Assembly: GCA_025355465.1 (NCBI GenBank)
Contig: JANXZO010000044.1
Span: forward strand, 1 to 64,000
From: Bacteroidales bacterium
Lineage (GTDB): Bacteria > Bacteroidota > Bacteroidia > Bacteroidales > FEN-979
Direction: 5' to 3'
Length of the DNA: 64,000 nt
The notes under the pieces were generated by a model. The model saw only the letters and a list, made by a program, of their open reading frames with translations. It did not search any database and was not told the origin of the DNA. Made by a program: the position numbers and the translations under genes. Shown here in pieces: positions 1 to 9,834 of the stretch; the first letter of the stretch is position 1, and every line of letters starts with the position of its first letter.

Positions 1-152
1 AACCGCTTGTTTATCAACTTTTAAAATAATATTTGTTAGTATGTCTTGGATTTCAAAAAGTCAAAATTTTACCAACAAACCACCTTGTTCATTACCGATT
101 AAAACTGTTAATAACATTAAGATTTAGCACTGATTAGTAACTAATAAATAAA

Positions 153-3100
153 ATGAAAAAAGTATTTTTTCCTCTGGTCATTATAGTCCTCCTGATGAAT
201 CATTATATTTCATCTGCACAAAGTTTAACCAAACGGGGAGGGATATGCTTTCGTGTGGACGACAATCCCTCATTAACGAAGTTGCATCAATTTGATTCGG
301 TCTTCAGAAAATACCAGGTCAACTTCTGCATGGCCATGACCTCATGGTCCTTCCCGGTGGCACCCGTATATGTTGATTCTCTCAAAAGTCTCATCGGAAA
401 AGGTCATGAGGTGATGGATAACACACCTACGCATCAGACCCAGTTTTTCAATGTCCTGAATTTTGCAGATACTCTCCTGTATTATAACCATCCTGGTGTG
501 GATCATATTAATAACCAGAAGGTTTGTCTGCGTATTACCGGATTCGATACAACCCAGTCACACAATGAAGGCTTGATTGACATTACCGGAAACATGGTTA
601 TTAGCCGGAATCCTGGTGAATTTGGCGATTTGGCAGGAAATCCCAATTTTTTTGCCTTTTATCTTTCCAGTCCGGTTAATAAAATTTGTCTGTGGTATGA
701 CCGCAAGGCATTGATTCCCACTGATCCGGATACTGTCTACTTACGCACCTTATGGGATGAACCGGTTTCCTTTGGAACGCAAACCGGCATTGCGTACCAT
801 AAATTAACCCAGCGCAATGTGATCATGCACCAGAATGCAGTGCGGTTGCTTGGACAGCGCGCACTTAAAATTTTTGACGAAGTTGGAATGCCTCGTCCGT
901 ATACCTGGATACACCCTGCTGGCCAGATGCCCTGGATCAATGGTTATGATCTGAAAGCCTTTCTTGGAGATTCATTGCTTCAGTATACCCAGGGTTCCAA
1001 TTATATCTATTATTCGTATCTGTCCTACAAAGAGTTAAATCCCGGTGGCTATGCACAGTTCGGCATGCAGTCTCTTGATCTTTCTACGGAGACACAGAGT
1101 TTTGCCTACAGTAGGAAAACTATTGCAAATGCAATTGCGAAACATTATGTAAAGATTGATGCGTCCCGGTTTTCAAATCCCGTGGGTGGATGGAACTCCT
1201 TTCTGAGCCGGACTGACAGCCTGCTCTCCTGGTGTGCCTTAAATAATATTCCAGTACGAACATATAATCAATGGAGTCATTTGCTTTATGACAGTATTCC
1301 GAATAAGATCGCGGATATTTTTCCACCCCTGAATGCTGATCTCGACCATGATGGTTATCCTGATGGTTATGATCCTGATGGAATGCACAGTATTTATGAT
1401 ACAACTGACGGAGTAGGGTGGAGCGGGAACCGGAGTTTTGCCATCAATGGTAATGGAAGCATCTGCGCAGTTAACGGACTGGCCGGGCTCGAACAGGGAC
1501 AAAATAAATTCACAATTTATACCAAAGGCAGCAAACAGGTTGGTAGTGAGGTTACCGTGAATTTTTATTTTCCGGAAACAGGCCAGACAGAATCGTATAA
1601 TGTCTCCTCAGAAACAGCGAACTGGACCGAACAAGTTAAGCTTGTGAACATCCCAACAGGTGTTTCCATGGCCAATATCCAGATTAATCATCAATTTGCA
1701 GGATCAGATACTGTGAAAATCAGTGGCATGGGCTTAAGATCTGCCGCATTTCTTAACAAGTCAATACAACCCCCTCAGATTCATACTGCCAATGAGCCAT
1801 TTACCCCGGTTAACCTAAGTGACCTCCTGATAGATGGTCTTTATGACCCACAAACCATAAACTGGACTATCCATGGAGGGAGTTCATTAAATTATTCAAT
1901 TGCTCCCGGTAGTATTCTAAAAGTTCAGAAAAAGAGCTCCTTTTGGGTGGGACAGGATTCCATTTATGTTGTTGCACTGGCCCCCGACGGTATTCGTGAT
2001 AGTTGCTTCATGTCCTTTATCTCTAACGAAATCCCATACGCCTGCTCAGGAGCTTCAATTCAGTTGACACTGCTAGATACACTCGATAACGCCATTATCC
2101 AGTGGACTTCCCAACCCTATGATCCAACCATCAACAATCCAAATATATACAATCCTGTTGTTTCGCCTACAACGACCACTACCTACATCGTTACGGTCAT
2201 TAATCCGCTTGGTCCGATTAACAAGGATACCGTGGTGGTGGTCAGAAACCCATTTCCCGTACCAATTGTTACAAAGGATACCTCAGTATGCGCTGGATTG
2301 CCTGTGACACTGACTGCTTCCGGGGGAGCAACTTATCTGTGGAGTACCGGTGAAACCCATGATAGCATTATTGTAAATCCTGATCGAACAACCACTTACA
2401 CCGTAACCCTTACCAGCGAATTTGGGTGCAGTTCCGGCGCAACCATACTGTTGACCAGAGTAGAAAAGTCGGTTATTTATCTCTCCGGACTCTGGCCGGC
2501 TTACTGCGCCAACGACCCTTCTGCCACGGTTTTTGCACAACCTGCAGGAGGTGATCTTTATGGAAGTGTCGGACTGATCAAGGACATTTTTTATCCTGGG
2601 CTGGCAATACCGGGGCTCAATAAGATATTTTACGCTTACACTAACAAATACGGATGTAACAGTGTCGACTCCTTGTCTGTGGTAGTGGTGGCACTTCCTG
2701 TTATCAAACCTCAACCCGACACCAGTATTTGTGCCGGAAATTCGATTGCCCTTCACGCCGGATCAGGTTTTGACAACTATCTTTGGTCGAATGGAAGAAC
2801 TGATTCGGTAGTCGTAGTCGACTCTGTTGGCCATGGCCCCGGACCTTATGAAATTTGGGTTTATGTAACCAAAGACGGTTGTGCAGATAAGGACACTGCC
2901 AGAATTAATTTTACGATATGCCCGATAGGATTTAACGACAAGGAGTTGGCAGGCCTTTTTTCTGTTTATCCTAACCCAGCCTCCGATGAAATTGTCATTT
3001 CAAATCTTAACAGCCAAACGTCTGATGCCTGTTTCGAACTTCGAAACATGAAAGGGGATAAGGTTGCTGAGGGATTAATCCACGCACGGGAGACTCGAAT

Positions 3101-3191
3101 CAGTATTGCAGCGTTGGCAAATGGAATCTATCTTCTCAACATAAAATGGCAAGGAAAAATATATAACCTGAGGTTGGTGAAGACCGGATGA
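153..3191 (+). CDS. T9SS-secreted protein with polysaccharide-deacetylase-like N-terminus and Ig/PKD-like repeats
   Basis: An N-terminal signal peptide (about residues 1-23, ending SSAQS) and a C-terminal T9SS type A sorting domain (about 935-1012, opening with SVYPNPASDE and ending in a short basic tail) show secretion through the type IX system. Residues about 28-110 look like a NodB/polysaccharide-deacetylase start: RVDDNPS for the Asp motif and GHEVMDNTPTH for the metal motif. The first His of the usual H-x3-H pair is replaced (DN in place of NH), so classical Zn-dependent deacetylation is doubtful. Around 395-410 a Asp-rich stretch (DLDHDGYPDGYDPDG) resembles a calcium-binding TSP3/dockerin-like loop. 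Residues about 630-930 hold three PKD/Ig-like Bacteroidota repeats with motifs such as YLWSTGET and YLWSNGRT. The gene stands alone on the plus strand. Function is inferred as a surface or secreted carbohydrate-related protein; enzymatic activity is unproven. Confidence 0.8.
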   Translation: MKKVFFPLVIIVLLMNHYISSAQSLTKRGGICFRVDDNPSLTKLHQFDSVFRKYQVNFCMAMTSWSFPVAPVYVDSLKSLIGKGHEVMDNTPTHQTQFFNVLNFADTLLYYNHPGVDHINNQKVCLRITGFDTTQSHNEGLIDITGNMVISRNPGEFGDLAGNPNFFAFYLSSPVNKICLWYDRKALIPTDPDTVYLRTLWDEPVSFGTQTGIAYHKLTQRNVIMHQNAVRLLGQRALKIFDEVGMPRPYTWIHPAGQMPWINGYDLKAFLGDSLLQYTQGSNYIYYSYLSYKELNPGGYAQFGMQSLDLSTETQSFAYSRKTIANAIAKHYVKIDASRFSNPVGGWNSFLSRTDSLLSWCALNNIPVRTYNQWSHLLYDSIPNKIADIFPPLNADLDHDGYPDGYDPDGMHSIYDTTDGVGWSGNRSFAINGNGSICAVNGLAGLEQGQNKFTIYTKGSKQVGSEVTVNFYFPETGQTESYNVSSETANWTEQVKLVNIPTGVSMANIQINHQFAGSDTVKISGMGLRSAAFLNKSIQPPQIHTANEPFTPVNLSDLLIDGLYDPQTINWTIHGGSSLNYSIAPGSILKVQKKSSFWVGQDSIYVVALAPDGIRDSCFMSFISNEIPYACSGASIQLTLLDTLDNAIIQWTSQPYDPTINNPNIYNPVVSPTTTTTYIVTVINPLGPINKDTVVVVRNPFPVPIVTKDTSVCAGLPVTLTASGGATYLWSTGETHDSIIVNPDRTTTYTVTLTSEFGCSSGATILLTRVEKSVIYLSGLWPAYCANDPSATVFAQPAGGDLYGSVGLIKDIFYPGLAIPGLNKIFYAYTNKYGCNSVDSLSVVVVALPVIKPQPDTSICAGNSIALHAGSGFDNYLWSNGRTDSVVVVDSVGHGPGPYEIWVYVTKDGCADKDTARINFTICPIGFNDKELAGLFSVYPNPASDEIVISNLNSQTSDACFELRNMKGDKVAEGLIHARETRISIAALANGIYLLNIKWQGKIYNLRLVKTG

Positions 3192-3224
3192 ACTGAAAAG
3201 TTATTGATTTCCTGTTCGTTGAAA

Positions 3225-4229
3225 TTATTTGTCCTTAATGCACCGTACGGATAATCCGCCTGTCTTTTCTGTAGAATCCCTTGCAACACTCCCGTATTTA
3301 TAATTCAGGTTTCGACTCCACGCTTTCTTGGATAAATCAGAGGTTGACCAGAAAAATCCATCGCTTGAGAGGAGTTCAAAGGTTCCGGTGAGTGTACGGG
3401 TCCCTGCCGGCAGTGCTGAAAAACCACTCTCGTTGCTGGCATCCTGATTGGGCGACCTCCACAAGCCGGTTGACTCATCCAGTGTACCGGTCATTTTTAA
3501 CTTTCCTCCTGCAACAGCATCACTTCCAAAATAATCAATCAGGGTCTGCCACTCCACATCTGAAGGAACGTGCCAGCCATCCGGGCAAATATTTCTTGTA
3601 TCATTTGCGGCAAACCAATTGTATAAAAGCCCGTAAACCTCCTTGTTGGCATCGTTTTTATCATACACGCAATAGGCCCCTTTGTCCATGCCGGTCCATT
3701 CATTCGATTCGACCACATTCAGGATTGGATCACCTTTCATGTAATGCGTGGTTTTCAGATTCTCTTTGAGCCAATCCTGGTTACCTATTATTATGGGATG
3801 GTAAATGTTTCCGTCGACATCGGTTATTGTTGATCCACCACCCGGCAGTGTTTTCAGTGACACTTCATTTCCGTAAGAAGTTCCCAAGCTGTTGGTAGCA
3901 TAGGCACGTACGTAATAAACGGTGTTGGGAGTCAATCCGTTAAGGTTGCTTGTAAACGTTCCGATACCGGCACTCTCCAATGTTTTTGTTCCTGAAATGT
4001 CAGGGTTGTGGGAGGTACTGTAACAGATCCCTCTGACAGTCACCACCAGACCTCCGTTGGAAGTAACATCGCCACCACCGGTAGCCGTGGTTTGGGTGAT
4101 ATTCGTAATCGCTATTGTTGAGACAGTCGGGAGTGCAGTGGGTTCGCTTTTGTTGCAGCTGGTTGCGAACAGAAAAATCTGCAATATAAGGCAGGTTCTC
4201 AGAAAGCTGATGACGTTATAATGGTTCAT
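3225..4229 (-). CDS. Lipoprotein with Fn3-like domain and Fibrobacter-succinogenes-major-paralog-type domain
   Basis: The 334-residue product begins with a lipoprotein signal peptide whose lipobox FATSC puts the lipidated Cys at residue 25. Residues about 38-130 form a fibronectin-III-like module (repeated Thr/Gly strands, then the motif YYVRAYATNSLGTSYG, common in Bacteroidota surface lipoproteins). Residues about 137-333 match the Fib_succ_major type: DVDGNIYHPIIIGNQDW near the start, NICPDGWHVPSDVEWQ in the middle and GLSVRCIKDK at the end. These domains are frequent in Bacteroidota and Fibrobacter outer-membrane lipoproteins, and their biochemical role is unknown. It is the gene downstream of the large repeat protein, from which it is separated by a predicted terminator, so it probably has its own promoter. 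No clear promoter box was found in the 15 bp left between the terminator stem and the start codon. Confidence 0.8.
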   Translation of the reverse strand: MNHYNVISFLRTCLILQIFLFATSCNKSEPTALPTVSTIAITNITQTTATGGGDVTSNGGLVVTVRGICYSTSHNPDISGTKTLESAGIGTFTSNLNGLTPNTVYYVRAYATNSLGTSYGNEVSLKTLPGGGSTITDVDGNIYHPIIIGNQDWLKENLKTTHYMKGDPILNVVESNEWTGMDKGAYCVYDKNDANKEVYGLLYNWFAANDTRNICPDGWHVPSDVEWQTLIDYFGSDAVAGGKLKMTGTLDESTGLWRSPNQDASNESGFSALPAGTRTLTGTFELLSSDGFFWSTSDLSKKAWSRNLNYKYGSVARDSTEKTGGLSVRCIKDK

Positions 4230-4243
4230 ATTATTGGCTTAAA

Positions 4244-4286
4244 TGAAAAAAGAAAGGACTGGCAGCAAACCACCAATCCTTTCTTT
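4244..4286 (-). terminator. Rho-independent terminator of the large repeat protein gene
   Basis: A perfect 10-bp inverted repeat, AAAGAAAGGA (4249-4258) and TCCTTTCTTT (4277-4286), is separated by an 18-nt loop that can add three more pairs after one mismatch. Read on the minus strand the stem ends directly in a T-rich run (TTTCTTTTTTCATTT). It lies 37 bp past the stop codon of the 4323-8120 gene, the expected position and orientation. Confidence 0.7.
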
Positions 4287-4322
4287 AAAAACAGAACTGA
4301 TTATCCTTTGTTAATCATGTCG

Positions 4323-7300
4323 TTACCTAACAATGCTAACCTTTTTACGAATCCATCCTTCCGATGTTTCAATCGACAGAACATAAACGCCAGGAGCAAG
4401 GTCGGTGCTTTCAATCTGGGTTGAAGTTACGGATTTGTCTAAGGACCTGTTCATAACCACTCTTCCTGTGAGTTCGCTCAGGGTAAACCGGGTAAATGTA
4501 AGCGGCGCTTGGCAGGCAATGTTAAATGACTGGCTGGCAGGGTTAGGATAAACCTTTACCTTGCTTTCGGTAGATTGGGTATCACCCGTTCCGGCAGTTG
4601 CATCTTTCATGCCTGCAACATATTTGTAGAAAAGTTTAAAATGACCATAGCTACTGGCGTTCCAGCCGCGAACCTTAACAAAGGCAATATCGGTAACCAA
4701 GCCAGTTCCATAGGTCGCTGTCCAAACGATCTTTGAGTTGTAATCTCCGCAGGAAGGAATAGCACAGCCGTCGTCGTCTTCCTTAAGCCATGCGCCGTCA
4801 CCATTCATTAATACCATGAATGTGTCGAATTCTTTCAGTGCTGTTGGATCGCAACCGGTTTGAAAGGTGTATGAGTCTCCGGTTTTGATTTGTTCAACTT
4901 TGAAGACATAGCAACCGTCGCTCGTAACTTCTGCATTTGCGGTTTTCATTGTCAGGCCTGCCGTGATGGTTACATTTGAAGAAGTCGGTGGTACAGCACA
5001 TTGCGGTGTGTAGGAGCTGTATGCGAGGGTATAGGTTCCGAATTTTGAGCTGTTATACCCGCGTACTTTGATGAAGGCATCTCCGCCAACCGGATAGTTT
5101 GCAGGAGCAGTCCACTCGATTTTTGAGGAATAATCGGTGGTTCCCGGAACAGCACAACCATCATCATTGGCAATGATCCATGTCCCTATATTGTTATAAA
5201 GTTCTAAATACGTATCGAAATTTGCTGTGGCACCGTCGCCACAACCGGTTTTGAAGGTGTATTTTGTCCCTGGAGTTGCAGAAAATTTGTAAACTATACA
5301 TGCGTCACTTCCGATTGTGATTGCTGAAGCCAAGTTGGTTTTCCATGCAGGGTCCACTGTAAGAGCAACGTCGAATACTGGTGGGGTATTACACGTGACA
5401 GGAGCCGGCACACCATATTTATAGGCAAGCCGGAACGTACCGAATTTGGAGCTGTTATATCCACGAACTTTGATAAAGGCAACGTCAGTCACTAGCCCAG
5501 TACCGTATGTGGCAGTCCAGATTATTTTTGAAGAGTAATCTCCGACGGAGGGATCCTTGCAGCCATCATCATCGGAAGTGATGAGTACGCCGGCAGCATT
5601 GTAGAGTTCAAGGTAAGTATCAAAGGTGGCAGCGGCTCCATCACCACAGCCAGTCTTAAAGGTATACTGAGAACCTGAGTTAATACCGGTTACTTTGTAT
5701 ACTTTGCAACCGTCACTGGCAACTACGATAGCAGGATCCCCTGGCAGTAGCGGCATTGTTTTGTAGGTAACGTCCGGTGCAATGACCTCATCAAAATCAG
5801 CCGGAGGAGTCTTACAAACACTTCCTGAACCGGTTGAAGATGCAACATATGCCATCCTGAAGGTGCCAAACTTATAGCTGTTATAACCACGAACTTTTAC
5901 GTAGGCAACATCAGTCACCAGACCAGTGCCATAATTTGCAACCCATTCTACCTTTGAACTGTAGTCATTGCTTGCCGGAACTGCACAACCATCATCATTC
6001 CCGGTGAGAAATGTACCTTCTGAATTGTAAAGGCCGATATACGTATCGAAATTTGCTGTAGCAAGGTCGGGGGCACCGGTTGCACAGCCTGTTTTGAAGG
6101 TGTAAGCTTTACCTGAGGTAATACCAGTGACTTTGTAAAGAATACAGGCATCACTAACAATGGTAGCTGCAGCAGCAGTTACATAAGGCCCGTCTACAAC
6201 AGGGGCAATAGTGAAATCAGGAACTACGCCAACCTCCGGTGTTTTACAAACCGCAACACCAGCCGGAGTTGCCGAATAAGAATAAGCCAGTGTGAAGGTG
6301 CCGAATTTTTCACTGTTATAGCCGCGTACCTTTACATAGGCATGGCCCGTGTAACCTGCAGTCCAAATAATTTTGGAGGAGTAATCGCCGCTTGCCGGAA
6401 CTGCACAACCGTCATCGTTGCCCATCTGCCAGACACCTGTGGCATTGTAGAGCTCCAGGTAGGTGTCAAAATTGGCGACCCCATCAGTACATCCAGTTTT
6501 AAAGGTGTACTGGTTTCCCGATACGACTTCAAATTCATAAATTTTACATTCACCGCTCACAATAGAACTTGAAATAGTACCCCAGGGACCTGTTGAAACG
6601 GGAACAACAACTTCGCCGACGCCATCGTGATCAGGAGGTGTTTTACAGAGAACCGGAGGCGCTGCGGAATATTTACACGCAATGGTAAAATCACCATGAC
6701 TCTCTGCATTATAACCACGTACTTTCACGTAAACATCAGCGGTAGTAGCTGCCAGCCAGATGATTTTAGAAGTATAATCGTGATTTGCAGGCACCGCGCA
6801 ACCATCATCATTCCCTGTGATCCAGACACCTTCGTGATCATACAATTCAAGGTATGTATCGAAGTCGGCAGATGCACCATTGCCGCAACCTGTTTTGAAG
6901 GTATATTCTTTGTTTTTGGTAACCGCTATTTTGTAAACATAGCAACTTTGAGCCACCACCGATTTTGAATCAGTGTACCATGTGTCAACCACGGCGAGGT
7001 TAAGTAATCCGTGATAGGCTGGAGGAGCGAGGCAGGGGCCCTGGCAGGAAGCGGCAGGTTGGAATCCGGGGTCGGTTGATCCGTCGGTTCCGTCTCCAAG
7101 GAAGGGACTCTGGTTCACCAAGCCTGATTTTTTTGCTGCTACTGTTGCCGCAACATTGGAGCCCCACCAGTTGCATGTTGCATTGACCGCAACTGTACCA
7201 ACGTTATCAATTCCAAAATCAGTGTTGCTTGAAAGGTCATTGTTGTGGGCCACAGCAATACTGCCGTCCGTTACAGCATAACCAACTGCAATCCCGCAGG

Positions 7301-8120
7301 AATTATTTGTCAGGATGGAGTTTGATATTGTCGCATTGGTACCTGTGCCCCAGTAATCAGTTACCAAAACAGCAGCGGAAGTTGAGCCGTCGGAAAGAGC
7401 CACACCTTTGCAATCGGAACAAGTCAATGCGGTTACGGTACCTGTCCCACCACCTCCAAACTCAACGCCATAATCAAGCCAATCGCCAACACCTTTCCCA
7501 GTGTAGGTTACATTTTGAATCGTGCCAATAGGATTAGGACTCTCAACGTTACCCCTGACATGGATTCCGATTCTCCCAATATTTATCAAGGTTGTGTTCG
7601 AAATAGTCCCGGTTCCCTTAAAAAGAACGATTCCACGTCCATCAAATCCGGTATATTGTACATTTTTAATGATGCAATCATCAACGGTCAGGGTTCCCCT
7701 TGACTGGATGGCATGGTTAATCTGTTTACCATCGCAATCCACGGTGAATTTTTTAAAGATAACCGTGGCAGTCTCATCAATATAAATAAACGATGCAGCT
7801 TTTACATTTCCCCCTACAGCCGAAGGAACGCTTGGCTTAATAATTGTTGTCGCCGCGGCGGCTCCAATTAGGGTGAGATTTTTATTGAGATCGATCTGAC
7901 CTGTTTCTGTGTAAGTTCCTGCAGCAACATTGATTACATCACCTGCTATGGAGGAAGTCACCGCTTTCTGTATTGTCTGCCACGGGAGGGCAAGGGTTCC
8001 GTCTCCTGTAAGATCAGAACCGGTTGTCCCGTTCACATACCTGTTTGCAGCATAGGTGAGACCAGGAAAAAGCATGATGAAGAATATCATCAATGCACGA
8101 AAGTAAATATGTTTCTTCAT
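4323..8120 (-). CDS. T9SS-secreted beta-helix protein with six tandem Cys-containing repeats
   Basis: The 1265-residue product has a signal peptide (about 1-24, ending TYAA) and a C-terminal T9SS sorting domain (from about 1180, KVYPNPASQSF). Residues about 25-350 are a right-handed parallel beta-helix (opening RYVNGTTGSDLTGDGT, with a DUF1565-like layout of repeated N-containing rungs). From about 362 to 1170 there are six copies of a 125-145-residue module, each starting with a C-x-x-P-P motif followed by CxVYK, YTFKTGC, FDTYLELY, DDGCAVP, DYSSKI and VKVRGYNSSKFGTF. The module resembles the bacterial pre-peptidase C-terminal (PPC) beta-sandwich, with conserved Cys pairs that could form disulphides outside the cell. 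No catalytic domain is evident. It is likely a surface adhesin or matrix protein. A terminator follows and a candidate promoter lies upstream at about 8289. Confidence 0.82.
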   Translation of the reverse strand: MKKHIYFRALMIFFIMLFPGLTYAANRYVNGTTGSDLTGDGTLALPWQTIQKAVTSSIAGDVINVAAGTYTETGQIDLNKNLTLIGAAAATTIIKPSVPSAVGGNVKAASFIYIDETATVIFKKFTVDCDGKQINHAIQSRGTLTVDDCIIKNVQYTGFDGRGIVLFKGTGTISNTTLINIGRIGIHVRGNVESPNPIGTIQNVTYTGKGVGDWLDYGVEFGGGGTGTVTALTCSDCKGVALSDGSTSAAVLVTDYWGTGTNATISNSILTNNSCGIAVGYAVTDGSIAVAHNNDLSSNTDFGIDNVGTVAVNATCNWWGSNVAATVAAKKSGLVNQSPFLGDGTDGSTDPGFQPAASCQGPCLAPPAYHGLLNLAVVDTWYTDSKSVVAQSCYVYKIAVTKNKEYTFKTGCGNGASADFDTYLELYDHEGVWITGNDDGCAVPANHDYTSKIIWLAATTADVYVKVRGYNAESHGDFTIACKYSAAPPVLCKTPPDHDGVGEVVVPVSTGPWGTISSSIVSGECKIYEFEVVSGNQYTFKTGCTDGVANFDTYLELYNATGVWQMGNDDGCAVPASGDYSSKIIWTAGYTGHAYVKVRGYNSEKFGTFTLAYSYSATPAGVAVCKTPEVGVVPDFTIAPVVDGPYVTAAAATIVSDACILYKVTGITSGKAYTFKTGCATGAPDLATANFDTYIGLYNSEGTFLTGNDDGCAVPASNDYSSKVEWVANYGTGLVTDVAYVKVRGYNSYKFGTFRMAYVASSTGSGSVCKTPPADFDEVIAPDVTYKTMPLLPGDPAIVVASDGCKVYKVTGINSGSQYTFKTGCGDGAAATFDTYLELYNAAGVLITSDDDGCKDPSVGDYSSKIIWTATYGTGLVTDVAFIKVRGYNSSKFGTFRLAYKYGVPAPVTCNTPPVFDVALTVDPAWKTNLASAITIGSDACIVYKFSATPGTKYTFKTGCGDGATANFDTYLELYNNIGTWIIANDDGCAVPGTTDYSSKIEWTAPANYPVGGDAFIKVRGYNSSKFGTYTLAYSSYTPQCAVPPTSSNVTITAGLTMKTANAEVTSDGCYVFKVEQIKTGDSYTFQTGCDPTALKEFDTFMVLMNGDGAWLKEDDDGCAIPSCGDYNSKIVWTATYGTGLVTDIAFVKVRGWNASSYGHFKLFYKYVAGMKDATAGTGDTQSTESKVKVYPNPASQSFNIACQAPLTFTRFTLSELTGRVVMNRSLDKSVTSTQIESTDLAPGVYVLSIETSEGWIRKKVSIVR
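4620..7040 (-). repeat. Six tandem PPC-like coding repeats (about 0.37-0.43 kb each)
   Basis: Within the beta-helix protein gene, six successive units begin (C-x-x-P-P or C-x-T-P codons, minus strand) near 7036, 6648, 6250, 5818, 5396 and 5002. They share the block order YTFKTGC / FDTYLELY / DDGCAVP / YSSKI / KVRGYNS. The units are diverged at DNA level, so this is an old array kept by protein selection, not a recent slippage product. Confidence 0.8.
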
Positions 8121-8534
8121 AAGGGTCTATGGTTTTTATTTGGTTTCTAACATCTGTAATTATCGGATGATCATAGGGAATATTATATGAATTTTAAAGA
8201 TTGCGGGGGAATATATAAGAATTATCAGATTTTGAGTAAAATACCATAAACATGCTGCAACTTGGAATATGTTTTATGTGTCACGTAACAAATATAACAA
8301 ATAAAATCTCATTTCCAAGTAGATGTGGTCAATAAATTAGTAAGTGTATTGATTTGGCGGGTAAGTGTACCAAAAGTAAAAATTGAAAACAAAACTGAGG
8401 GGTTACATCGTGGTGTGCCGGAGGTAGATGTATGAGTTATTTCGAAAAATATTTCGTTGAATAAACTAAACAATAGGTTAACAAATCAAAAAATCAGCCA
8501 TTCATCAGAATAATATCATCGTTGACGAACGTGA
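8121..8534. other. Longest gene-free stretch in the window (414 bp)
   Basis: This AT-rich gap separates the T9SS repeat-protein gene from the last gene of the polysaccharide locus, both on the minus strand. It holds a candidate minus-strand promoter (8289-8319) and a loose inverted repeat (ACTTGGAA at 8260-8267, TTCCAAGT at 8313-8320). I see no convincing ORF, tRNA or strong terminator in the rest. Confidence 0.6.
8289..8319 (-). promoter_or_regulatory. Candidate Bacteroidota promoter for the beta-helix repeat protein
   Basis: Minus-strand -7 box TATATTTG (8289-8296, TAnnTTTG) with CTTG exactly 19 nt upstream (8316-8319), a 3/4 match to the -33 TTTG. Transcription would start near 8284, giving a leader of about 160 nt before the start codon at 8120. 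Confidence 0.42.
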
Positions 8535-9833
8535 TCAGTCAATTTCCAGGTTCTCAATAATGGAGATGAGCTCCTGTGGACGATAGGGTTTGGCGATGTA
8601 TTCATTCATCCCTGCTGCCAGGCAACGTTCACGGTCTGTCACCATCACATGGGCGGTAACGGCCACGATTTTAATGTTTACTTCGGGGGCTGTATCGGCT
8701 TTCTGAATTCGTTCCTTTTCAATTTCCCTGATCACATGGGTGGCTTCAATACCGTCCATGATTGGCATGGCAATATCCATGAGGATAAGGTCGAATCTGG
8801 ATTTTCTGAACTTTTCGACGGCAATTTTTCCGTTTTCGGCTACTTCCACAGTATGCCCGGCTCGCTGGAGGCTCGTCACAGCAAATTTTTGATTCAGGAG
8901 GTTGTCCTCAACCAACAAGATAGACAATGGTCGTTGTACCCTTGTTTTGGTATGTGTGTTCACTGCCAGTTGCCGGGTAAGTTCTGCTTCGTCGCTCCGG
9001 GTAACTGCCAGGGCAAACCAAAAAGTGGATCCTTTGCCTTTTTCGCTGATCACGCCGATCCTGCCGTTCATCAAACGCGTGAGATTCTTCGATATCGACA
9101 ATCCGAGGCCTGTGCCTTCGTACTTTTGTATCAATGGATTTTCAAGCTGTGCATATTCATTGAACAGATTCTCTTGTTCCTCAGCGGAAATACCAATGCC
9201 GGTATCTGTTATTTCAAATTTCAGCAATACGATATCATCCTTGGTTGAAACGGAGGCAAGGTCCTCGTCAGAAAGTAGTTTTTGTGACTGAATGTTATGC
9301 GGGTCAAGCGGGATGGTCTCTACCGACACTTCGACATGGCCTTCATTGGTAAACTTCAGTGCGTTGTTCGTGAGGTTGATTAAAATCTGTTTCAGCCGGT
9401 TTGGATCTCCCACTACGCAGGTTGGTACCGAGGATTGGATTTTTGAGAAGAGTTCAATTCCTTTGCCTCTGGCTTTGATTGAGAGCAGTTTTATTACCTG
9501 GTGGATCTCTTCATGCAGAAAATAGGGCTTTGATTCGAGTTTGAGCTGTCCGGCTTCAATTTTTGAAAGGTCGAGGATGTCGTTTATGATTGCCAGGAGG
9601 TTGTGGCTCGAAATATTGATGATTTCAAGAAATTCACGTTGTTCAGATGTCAGGTCGGTCTGACTGAGCACGTTATAAATCCCGATAATACTGTTCATGG
9701 GAGTTCTTATCTCGTGGCTCATGTTGGCCAGGAACATGGTTTTGGATCTGCTCACTTCGGCTGCCTCGTTCTTTACCTTGACAAGCTCTTTTTCCAGTTC
9801 CGCTATTTTTGCCTGCAATTGTTCTTGGGACAT
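8535..9833 (-). CDS. Hybrid histidine kinase without a sensor domain (HisKA-HATPase-receiver)
   Basis: The 432-residue protein starts with a short coiled coil (1-30) and goes straight into a HisKA domain with phospho-acceptor His40 in SHEIRTPMN. It is followed by a HATPase_c domain (about 90-280, with DTGIGIS and GTGLGLSISKNL) and a C-terminal receiver (about 303-430) with VEDN acidic residues, phospho-acceptor Asp353 in LMDIAMP and the Lys of AKPYRP. No transmembrane or PAS input domain is present, so it probably senses through a partner or acts in the cytoplasm. It starts 1 bp after the stop of the second hybrid kinase, implying co-transcription and joint work. The pair closes the polysaccharide locus and may form a phosphorelay with the receiver proteins at the locus start; that link is inference. 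Confidence 0.87.
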   Translation of the reverse strand: MSQEQLQAKIAELEKELVKVKNEAAEVSRSKTMFLANMSHEIRTPMNSIIGIYNVLSQTDLTSEQREFLEIINISSHNLLAIINDILDLSKIEAGQLKLESKPYFLHEEIHQVIKLLSIKARGKGIELFSKIQSSVPTCVVGDPNRLKQILINLTNNALKFTNEGHVEVSVETIPLDPHNIQSQKLLSDEDLASVSTKDDIVLLKFEITDTGIGISAEEQENLFNEYAQLENPLIQKYEGTGLGLSISKNLTRLMNGRIGVISEKGKGSTFWFALAVTRSDEAELTRQLAVNTHTKTRVQRPLSILLVEDNLLNQKFAVTSLQRAGHTVEVAENGKIAVEKFRKSRFDLILMDIAMPIMDGIEATHVIREIEKERIQKADTAPEVNIKIVAVTAHVMVTDRERCLAAGMNEYIAKPYRPQELISIIENLEID

Positions 9834-9834
9834 A

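Noticed and set aside
8260-8320. Inverted repeat ACTTGGAA / TTCCAAGT in the 414-bp gap
   Set aside because: Arms of only 8 bp with a 45-nt spacer, no poly-T after it and overlap with the promoter candidate; could be chance.
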